7,161 nucleotides of DNA from Klenkia sp. (GTDB lineage: Bacteria; Actinomycetota; Actinomycetes; Mycobacteriales; Geodermatophilaceae). The stretch lies in NCBI GenBank assembly GCA_025966215.1, contig JAOPVM010000154.1, positions 1 through 7,161 of the forward strand, in the 5' to 3' direction. The translations under genes and the position numbers were made by a program. The notes under the pieces were generated by a model. The model had not been told where the DNA came from, did not search any database, and was given only the letters and a program-made list of their open reading frames with translations. Positions 1 to 5,426 of this stretch are shown here, one piece after another (within the stretch, counting starts at the first letter, position 1; every line of letters begins with the position of its first letter).

Positions 1-1276
<1,276 letters not shown>

Positions 1277-1420
1277 TGAGAACTGCTCCCGTCGTTGCGC
1301 GGACCCACCACCACCGCGCCCGGACGGGGCGCTGCGACGTCGTCGTGTGTTGGTACCGCGGGGGTCCGACAGTTCCGACGTCGTCGGCCGGGGACCGCCC
1401 GCGCGGTGGGTTCGCAGGCG

Positions 1421-1449
1421 ACGCTAGGCACCGCGGGGGGCGTCGTCCA
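1421..1449 (-). promoter_or_regulatory. Probable dnaB promoter
   Basis: On the minus strand TGGACG (1449-1444) is followed by exactly 17 nt and then TAGCGT (1426-1421). This fits a housekeeping actinobacterial promoter: the -35 matches TTGACA at 4 of 6 positions and the -10 fits TANNNT. The predicted start near 1414 would give dnaB an untranslated leader of about 138 nt. A degenerate DnaA-box-like sequence (1443-1451) overlaps the -35 element. No transcription data support this yet. Confidence 0.6.
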
Positions 1450-1598
1450 CGACCGCTGTGCACGTGGATCTGCACAACCTGTGGACAAGTCGGTGGACGA
1501 ACACAGCCTCCGTGTGGAGAGCGCCGGGGACGCACCCCGGCCACCCGGCGGAAAGGCGGCCGTCACCTGCCGGTCCGCTGCCGGGACCCTGTGGACGG
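1443..1598. promoter_or_regulatory. Cluster of DnaA-box-like sites upstream of dnaB
   Basis: One exact high-GC DnaA box, TGTGGACAA on the plus strand (TTGTCCACA on the minus strand), lies at 1480-1488. Degenerate 7-of-9 copies are TCGTCCACG (1443-1451, opposite orientation, over the -35), GGTGGACGA (1492-1500), TGTGGAGAG (1513-1521) and TGTGGACGG (1590-1598). Weaker 6-of-9 matches start at 1457 and 1463. The sites are visible; DnaA binding is inferred. There is no AT-rich unwinding stretch and no dnaA or dnaN gene here, so regulation of dnaB is more likely than an origin. Confidence 0.45.
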
Positions 1599-1601
1599 GA
1601 G

Positions 1602-1621
1602 AAAAGCGGCACGATTCCGCC
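1602..1621 (-). terminator. Weak hairpin with T run, possible backup terminator
   Basis: On the minus strand GCGG (1620-1617), a 7-nt loop and CCGC (1609-1606) are followed directly by TTTT (1605-1602). The stem has only 4 bp, plus a possible G-U pair. It lies downstream of the strong hairpin after rplI and upstream of the dnaB promoter, where a second terminator would make sense. It could be chance. Confidence 0.3.
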
Positions 1622-1717
1622 ACACCCGGGCGCGGCGCGACCTCCCGGGGGCGGCGCCAGCACAGCCCCCCACGAGACGGCGGCCCCCGGCTGGCAGATC
1701 TCGCCCCGGAACGCCGA

Positions 1718-1749
1718 CAGGGGCGCCGGACCGGAGTCCGACGCCCCTG
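1718..1749 (-). terminator. Hairpin terminator of the rpsF-ssb-rpsR-rplI operon
   Basis: On the minus strand CAGGGGCGTCGGAC and GTCCGGCGCCCCTG form a 14-bp stem around a 4-nt TCCG loop. All pairs are Watson-Crick except one U-G wobble. It begins 29 nt after the rplI stop codon. No T run follows, as in many actinobacterial hairpin terminators. The stem is nearly symmetrical, but no plus-strand gene ends here, so it is assigned to the minus-strand operon. Confidence 0.75.
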
Positions 1750-1752
1750 ACG

Positions 1753-1778
1753 GGGTGGTGCTGAGCTGGGTGGTGCTG
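1753..1778. repeat. Short direct repeat after the rplI stop
   Basis: GGGTGGTGCTG occurs at 1753-1763 and again at 1768-1778, separated by AGCT. The second copy directly abuts the rplI stop codon and the first ends a few bases before the terminator hairpin. Function unknown; a small local duplication is likely. Confidence 0.6.
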
Positions 1779-2234
1779 TTACGCGGAGACGACCTCGATG
1801 GCCAGCGCAGCGCTGACCTCGGGGTGCACGCGCACCGTGACGGTGTGCGTGCCGGTGCTCTTGATCGAGCTGGGCAGCTCGACCCGACGACGGTCCAGGG
1901 CAGGACCACCGGCAGCGGTCACCGCGGCGACGACGTCGGCCGTGGTGATCGAGCCGAACAGCCGCCCGCCGTTGCCGGCCTTGGCCGGCACGGAGACCTT
2001 CAGCGAGGACAGCTGGCCGGCGACCTGCTTGGCCTCCTCCAGCGTCGCCACGTCGCGGGCCGCACGCGCACGCCGCAGGCCCTCGATCTGCTTCTCGGCA
2101 CCGCGGGTGGCGATGATCGCCAGCCCACGGGGCAGGAGGTAGTTGCGGGCGTACCCGCCCTTCACCTCGACGGTGTCCCCGGCGGAACCGAGGCCGGTGA
2201 CCTCCTGGGTCAGGATCAGCTTCGATGCACTCAT
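1779..2234 (-). CDS. rplI: 50S ribosomal protein L9
   Basis: L9 is a two-domain protein of the large ribosomal subunit that binds 23S rRNA near the L1 stalk base. The 151-aa length is normal. The N-terminal rRNA-binding domain carries the L9 signature: KLILTQEV, then G16-x2-G19-x4-V24, then GGYARNYLLPRGLA (26-39). A long charged helix (about 43-75) connects to the C-terminal domain, which includes GRLFGSITTADV (90-101) and ends in VHPEVSAALAIEV. The ATG follows the rpsR stop by two bases (TGA-TC-ATG) with no good Shine-Dalgarno sequence, which suggests translational coupling to rpsR. It is the last gene of the operon and is followed by a strong hairpin. Confidence 0.98.
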   Translation of the reverse strand: MSASKLILTQEVTGLGSAGDTVEVKGGYARNYLLPRGLAIIATRGAEKQIEGLRRARAARDVATLEEAKQVAGQLSSLKVSVPAKAGNGGRLFGSITTADVVAAVTAAGGPALDRRRVELPSSIKSTGTHTVTVRVHPEVSAALAIEVVSA

Positions 2235-2236
2235 GA

Positions 2237-2473
2237 TCAGCGCGCCGTCGAGGTGTAGGGCAGCAGGGCCATCTCGCGGCTGTTCTTCACGGCCACGGCG
2301 ACGTCACGCAGGTGCTGTGAGCAGTTGCCGCTGACGCGACGGGCACGGATCTTGCCGCGGTCGGAGATGAACTTCCGGAGCAGCGTCGTGTCCTTGTAGT
2401 CCACGTAGGTCGCCTTGTCCTTGCAGAACTGGCAGACCTTCTTCTTCGGCTTGCGGATGGGGGGCTTGGGCAC
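2237..2473 (-). CDS. rpsR: 30S ribosomal protein S18, zinc-binding form
   Basis: S18 pairs with S6 on the platform of the small ribosomal subunit. The 78-aa length is normal. The family core is clear: [20 protein letters not shown] (23-42), then [32 protein letters not shown]. Cys14, Cys17, Cys51 and His54 form a complete candidate zinc site (CQFC and CSQH), so this is the zinc-containing type; Cys-free paralogues exist in some actinobacteria. The start is GTG at 2473, 26 nt after the ssb stop, preceded by a weak purine-rich stretch (AGAAAGAG) instead of a strong Shine-Dalgarno sequence. Its operon with rpsF fits the S6-S18 partnership. Confidence 0.98.
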   Translation of the reverse strand: MPKPPIRKPKKKVCQFCKDKATYVDYKDTTLLRKFISDRGKIRARRVSGNCSQHLRDVAVAVKNSREMALLPYTSTAR

Positions 2474-2499
2474 AGGGTTCTCTTTCTAGGCTTACGAGA

Positions 2500-3015
2500 T
2501 CAGAAAGGGGGCTCGTCGGACGACGACGCCGGGGTCGACCAGGGGTCGCTGGAAGCGCTGCCTCCGCCACCGCCGCCGGAGGAGCCGAAGCCACCTCCGC
2601 CGCCGCCGGACGAGGAGCCGCCACCGAAGCCACCGCCACCACCGTCACCGCGGTTGGCCTTGGTGACCTTCGCGGTGGCGTAGCGGAGCGAGGGGCCGAT
2701 CTCGTCGACCTCGAGCTCGATGACGGTGCGCTTCTCGCCCTCCTTCGTGTCGAAGGAGCGCTGCTTCAGACGACCCGAGACGATGACCCGGGAGCCACGG
2801 GTGAGGGACTCGGCGACGTTCTCCGCCGCCTGCCGCCACACGTTGCACCGCAGGAAGAGGGCCTCGCCGTCCTTCCACTCCGACGTCTGACGGTCGAAGG
2901 TCCGCGGCGTGGAGGCCACGGTGAAGTTCGCGACGGCGGCGCCGGACGGCGTGAAACGCAACTCCGGGTCGGCGGTGAGGTTGCCGATGACGGTGATGAC
3001 GGTCTCGCCGGCCAT
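2500..3015 (-). CDS. ssb: Single-stranded DNA-binding protein
   Basis: SSB coats single-stranded DNA during replication, repair and recombination and recruits partners through its C-terminal tip. It has 171 aa. The OB fold occupies about residues 1-118 ([20 protein letters not shown], then [43 protein letters not shown]). Residues 124-152 are an almost pure Gly/Ser linker, and the protein ends in SDEPPF. This tip matches the actinobacterial DEPPF type but has one acidic residue fewer than DDEPPF. The ATG at 3015 lies two bases after the rpsF stop (TGA-CC-ATG), with GAGG about 10 nt upstream inside rpsF, so the two are probably translationally coupled. Confidence 0.98.
   Translation of the reverse strand: MAGETVITVIGNLTADPELRFTPSGAAVANFTVASTPRTFDRQTSEWKDGEALFLRCNVWRQAAENVAESLTRGSRVIVSGRLKQRSFDTKEGEKRTVIELEVDEIGPSLRYATAKVTKANRGDGGGGGFGGGSSSGGGGGGFGSSGGGGGGSASSDPWSTPASSSDEPPF
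2560..2646 (-). repeat. Gly-codon low-complexity tract inside ssb
   Basis: About 29 codons are nearly all GGN or Ser codons. They encode the flexible linker between the OB fold and the acidic tip. Such imperfect trinucleotide runs are prone to slippage, so length may vary between strains. The frame is intact here. Confidence 0.75.
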
Positions 3016-3017
3016 GG

Positions 3018-3305
3018 TCAGTGAGCCTCGGGCCGCATCAGCTTGGTGCGCAGGATGGACTCGTTGAGGTTCAGCTGACGGTCCAGCTCGGCCACCGCAG
3101 CGGGCTCGGCCTCGATCTCGACGATGGCGTAGATGCCCTCGGCGTTCTTCTTGATCTCGTATGCCATCCGACGACGGCCCCAGATCTCGGTCTTGACGGT
3201 GCCACCGGAGTTGGTGACGACCGACAGGAACCGGTCCAGGCTGGGAGCGATGGTGCGCTCCTCGAGCTCGGGGTCGAGGATGATCATCAGTTCGTAGTGA
3301 CGCAC
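3018..3305 (-). CDS. rpsF: 30S ribosomal protein S6
   Basis: S6 binds S18 on the small-subunit platform. The 95-aa length and sequence are typical: [15 protein letters not shown] (2-16), [25 protein letters not shown] (29-53), [36 protein letters not shown] (56-91). The start is GTG at 3305, with AGGAGGT 10 nt upstream (3316-3322). A longer in-frame upstream extension exists but has no family resemblance, and the leader has RNA-like structure. This is the first gene of rpsF-ssb-rpsR-rplI, and its leader could carry autoregulation by S6-S18. Confidence 0.98.
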   Translation of the reverse strand: MRHYELMIILDPELEERTIAPSLDRFLSVVTNSGGTVKTEIWGRRRMAYEIKKNAEGIYAIVEIEAEPAAVAELDRQLNLNESILRTKLMRPEAH

Positions 3306-3316
3306 GGAGAACCCCA

Positions 3317-3359
3317 CCTCCTCTGGTCTCAGCGGCTGCAGGGGATCTGCAGCAGGAGG
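3317..3359 (-). promoter_or_regulatory. rpsF leader hairpin that could sequester the Shine-Dalgarno sequence
   Basis: On the minus strand CCTCCT (3359-3354) is followed directly by GCTGCAG (3353-3347), a 5-nt ATCCC loop, CTGCAGC (3341-3335), twelve unpaired nt, and AGGAGG (3322-3317), the rpsF Shine-Dalgarno sequence. The outer 6 bp pair perfectly and the inner 7-bp hairpin is perfect. This gives a two-stem fold with a one-sided 12-nt bulge that would hide the ribosome-binding site. CCG (3335-3333) sits where the inner stem meets the bulge. Leader RNAs bound by S6-S18 are known in many bacteria; assigning this one to that class is inference. Confidence 0.45.
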
Positions 3360-3423
3360 GCTGTACACGCGTCGCGCGTCCGAGGACCACCACAGGGGGC
3401 GGCCGAACAGACGCGCACCGGAC

Positions 3424-3429
3424 AGGCTA
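3424..3429 (-). promoter_or_regulatory. Possible -10 element for the rpsF operon
   Basis: TAGCCT on the minus strand fits TANNNT and would start transcription near 3417, about 110 nt upstream of rpsF. No convincing -35 is visible at 16-18 nt; the expected position overlaps the stop codon of the upstream surface-protein gene. Cotranscription with that gene is an alternative. Confidence 0.3.
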
Positions 3430-3448
3430 CCAGGGCCCGGACCGGGGA

Positions 3449-4468
3449 TCAGCGGCCGGCGCGCTGGGCCAGGTGGGTGCGGGCCAGGGCCGCGGTGACC
3501 CCGGCGAGGGCGATGACGGCGGCCAGGGCCGGGATGGACAGCGCCGGGTCGGGCGCGCCGGCGGCGGAGTCGGCGACGGTCTCCACGTCGTCCCCGGCGC
3601 CGGAGCCCAGCGGACCGTCCAGCCCGGCCAGGTCGCCGAAGACCGGGACCGAGGCGCCGTCGTAGGTGCCGGCGTTGCCGCCACCACCCCCGGCGGTGGA
3701 GGCGGCGTCGCCGGTGGCGAACCGGGAGGGGTCGAACGCGGCGGCTGCCGAGGTGTCCAGCGGTGCCATCTGGCCCGCGGGGCTGACCGTGCCGTAGCTG
3801 TACGCGGTGCCGTCGACCGGGGCCTGGGCGGCCGGCGCGGCGGCCGGGGTCTCGGCCACCGGCGCGGTCGGGGTGCCGCCGCTCGGCTGCGCGGTGGGGG
3901 TGCCCGGGGTGGTCGGCACGGCGCCGGGGACGGCGACCGACGGCAGGCTGGGCAGGTTCACCGAGGGCAGGTTCGGCAGCGGGACCAGGGTGTTCACCAC
4001 GAACGGGGTGGGCGCCGGGAGAGCGGGCAGCAGGGCCCTCGCACCGTTGACCACCTGGTCGACCGCGGTGGCGGCCAGCCCGGACTGCACGTCGATCCGG
4101 TACGCGTAGGTGATGACCCCGGCCGTCGTGCCCGGGAAGGTCCTGGTCATCGAGGCGCCGGGGGCCAGCGGCTGGGCCCCGCCCCCGAAGGCCAGCGAGA
4201 CGTCGGTGTGCGCGGTCGCCGCGACGCGACCCAGCAACGGGAGCTCGACCGTCAACGGCTTGTCCGCGATCTGGTTGACGAAGGTGACCGAGCCGCCGGC
4301 GTCCACCGACACCAGCGGCGGGGTGAGGTCCCGGATGGCGACCGTGGCGGTGGGTGCCGCCTGGGCCGCCGGTGCGGCCAGCACCGAGCCGGCCACGGCC
4401 AGCAGCCACCCCAGGGTCGCCACGGCGATGCCGCGTCGAGCCGTCCGCCGGATCCGGCCGCTGTCCAT
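3449..4468 (-). CDS. Secreted, membrane-anchored protein with cupredoxin-like domain and Pro-rich stalk
   Basis: I do not recognise a named family. The 339-aa product has a clear signal peptide: basic RIRRTARR, hydrophobic [19 protein letters not shown], and a probable cleavage after AQA (37/38). Residues 39-130 look like a small beta-sandwich. [14 protein letters not shown] (54-66) and [12 protein letters not shown] (117-128) resemble strands of cupredoxin folds, but there is no cysteine anywhere and the copper ligands are missing. Residues 145-215 are rich in Pro, Ala and Thr, with a repeated LPS/LPN pattern; 216-305 is Gly/Ser/Asp-rich. A hydrophobic helix (309-329) and a short basic tail ([10 protein letters not shown]) end the protein, so it is probably held on the outer face of the membrane; there is no LPXTG motif. 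ATG at 4468 is preferred because GGAGG (4477-4481) lies 8 nt upstream and it gives a compact signal peptide; GTG at 4516 is an in-frame alternative. It is divergent from nfo and upstream of rpsF. Confidence 0.8.
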   Translation of the reverse strand: MDSGRIRRTARRGIAVATLGWLLAVAGSVLAAPAAQAAPTATVAIRDLTPPLVSVDAGGSVTFVNQIADKPLTVELPLLGRVAATAHTDVSLAFGGGAQPLAPGASMTRTFPGTTAGVITYAYRIDVQSGLAATAVDQVVNGARALLPALPAPTPFVVNTLVPLPNLPSVNLPSLPSVAVPGAVPTTPGTPTAQPSGGTPTAPVAETPAAAPAAQAPVDGTAYSYGTVSPAGQMAPLDTSAAAAFDPSRFATGDAASTAGGGGGNAGTYDGASVPVFGDLAGLDGPLGSGAGDDVETVADSAAGAPDPALSIPALAAVIALAGVTAALARTHLAQRAGR

Positions 4469-4526
4469 CGGTGCTGCCTCCACGTCGAGGTCTCTGGTGC
4501 TGGTGGGGCTACTCACCGGTAACCCA

Positions 4527-4554
4527 CGTCACGGTGGAGAACGATGATGTGACG
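4527..4554. promoter_or_regulatory. Dyad between divergent genes, possible operator
   Basis: CGTCAC (4527-4532) and GTGACG (4549-4554) form a 6-bp inverted repeat with a 16-nt spacer in the gap between the divergent surface-protein and nfo genes. It is upstream of both starts, where a regulator could act. The arms are short, and chance is quite possible in GC-rich DNA. Confidence 0.25.
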
Positions 4555-4600
4555 CCGGCGATACGCCCGCACCTCGAGGGTTTCTGTCGGCACCCCCTCC

Positions 4601-4606
4601 TAGGGT
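4601..4606 (+). promoter_or_regulatory. -10 element for a leaderless nfo transcript
   Basis: TAGGGT ends six bases before the ATG of nfo at 4613. This TANNNT-N6-ATG layout is typical of actinobacterial leaderless mRNAs, in which transcription starts at the A of the start codon. No Shine-Dalgarno sequence lies in the normal window, which agrees. The -35 region is poorly defined: GGGTTT (4578-4583) is at roughly the right distance but is weak. Confidence 0.6.
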
Positions 4607-4612
4607 CGTGCC

Positions 4613-5425
4613 ATGTCCTCGCAGCTCGTGGGAGTCCACGTCGGGTCCGGTCTCACCGCCGACAACCAGGTCGAGGACGGCGGGGTGCTGGCCCGCGCCG
4701 CCGAGGTGGACGCAGCCGTCGTCCAGGTGTTCCTGGCCGACCCGCAGGACTGGAAGGCCCCGAAGCCCCGCCCCGACGTCGACGCGCTGACCGCCAGCGA
4801 CGTGGCCCTGGTCGTGCACGCCCCCTACGTGCTGAACGTGGCGTCGCCCAACAACCGGATCCGCATCCCCAGCCGCAAGCTGGTCGGCCAGCACGCCACG
4901 GCCGCGGCCGCGATCGGCGCCGCGGGCCTGGTCGTGCACGGCGGGCACGTCACCGGCAAGGACGACCCGGCGGCCGGCTTCGACAACTGGCGCAAGCTGT
5001 TCCAGCGGCAGGCCGGCGAGGGCGGCTTCGGCGTCCCGGTGTGGATCGAGAACACCGCCGGCGGTGACCACGCCATGGCCCGCGAGCTCGAGGCGGTGGC
5101 CCGGCTCTGGGAGGCCGTCGGCGAGTTCGGTGCCGGGTTCGTCCTCGACACCTGCCACGCGTGGGCCGCGGGCTGGGATCTTGAAACGGTGGTCGAGGAC
5201 GTCCGTGCGATCACCGGCCGGATCGACCTGGTGCACCTGAACAACAGCCGGGACGAGGCCGGGTCCACCCGCGACCGGCACGCTCCGCTGTCGTCGGGTG
5301 AGATCCCGACCGAGCTGCTGCTGGAGGTGGCCCGCACCGCCGGGTGCCCCGTCGTCCTGGAGACCCCGGGCGACGCCGCCTCGCACGCCGCCGAGATCGC
5401 CCTGCTGCGGGAGACCCTCGGCTGA
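4613..5425 (+). CDS. nfo: Deoxyribonuclease IV (AP endonuclease, Nfo family)
   Basis: This enzyme cleaves the DNA backbone 5' to abasic sites and removes blocked 3' ends in base excision repair, using three zinc ions in a TIM barrel. The 270-aa length is close to the family norm. All nine expected metal ligands can be placed: His69 (VVHAPY), His109 (VVHGGH), Glu146 (WIENTAGG), Asp179 and His182 (LDTCHAWAAG), His208 (HLNNSRDE), Asp221 and His223 (RDRHAPLSSGEI) and Glu250 (VVLETPG). The N-terminus GVHVGSG replaces the more usual GAHVS. It is the only plus-strand gene and apparently monocistronic. The stop codon lies one base from that of the convergent GT87 gene. Its position between ponA-GT87 and rpsF differs from the Mycobacterium arrangement. 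Confidence 0.96.
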   Translation: MSSQLVGVHVGSGLTADNQVEDGGVLARAAEVDAAVVQVFLADPQDWKAPKPRPDVDALTASDVALVVHAPYVLNVASPNNRIRIPSRKLVGQHATAAAAIGAAGLVVHGGHVTGKDDPAAGFDNWRKLFQRQAGEGGFGVPVWIENTAGGDHAMARELEAVARLWEAVGEFGAGFVLDTCHAWAAGWDLETVVEDVRAITGRIDLVHLNNSRDEAGSTRDRHAPLSSGEIPTELLLEVARTAGCPVVLETPGDAASHAAEIALLRETLG

Positions 5426-5426
5426 C

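Larger units (their letters stand above)
1277..1778. other. rplI-dnaB intergenic region, about 500 bp, noncoding
   Basis: I see no credible gene here. Open frames on both strands are GC-driven: they continue as antisense through rplI or dnaB and resemble no known protein. In minus-strand order it holds an 11-bp direct repeat, a strong terminator hairpin, a weaker hairpin with a T run, DnaA-box-like sites, a sigma70-type promoter, and a dnaB leader of about 138 nt. The leader could fold locally: CCGAC (1375-1379) and GTCGG (1383-1387) form an inner stem inside GGTCC (1363-1367) and GGACC (1392-1396). Two CCCGGG palindromes lie at 1625-1630 and 1644-1649. Confidence 0.7.

Noticed and set aside
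1440..1600. Chromosomal origin of replication
   Set aside because: There is only one exact DnaA box, no AT-rich unwinding element, and dnaA and dnaN are not adjacent. A regulatory role is more likely.
1424..2258. Frames in the dnaB-rplI gap on both strands (for example 1424-1909 minus and 1458-2258 plus)
   Set aside because: They run over rplI in other frames or antisense, have no recognisable domain, and cross the terminator hairpin.
3425..3448. Terminator between the surface-protein gene and rpsF
   Set aside because: The CCCGG/CCGGG palindrome has only a one-base centre and cannot form a good hairpin loop; no longer stem was found.
3449..4468. Functional copper protein or LPXTG-sorted surface protein
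   Set aside because: There is no cysteine for a type 1 copper site and no LPXTG motif before the C-terminal helix.
3473..4522. Plus-strand frame of 349 codons antisense to the surface-protein gene
   Set aside because: It is a Gly/Arg-rich shadow. The minus strand has a well-placed ribosome-binding site, signal peptide and membrane anchor.
4469..4612. Promoter for the surface-protein gene
   Set aside because: No minus-strand TANNNT with a plausible -35 stood out in this gap, so none is called.
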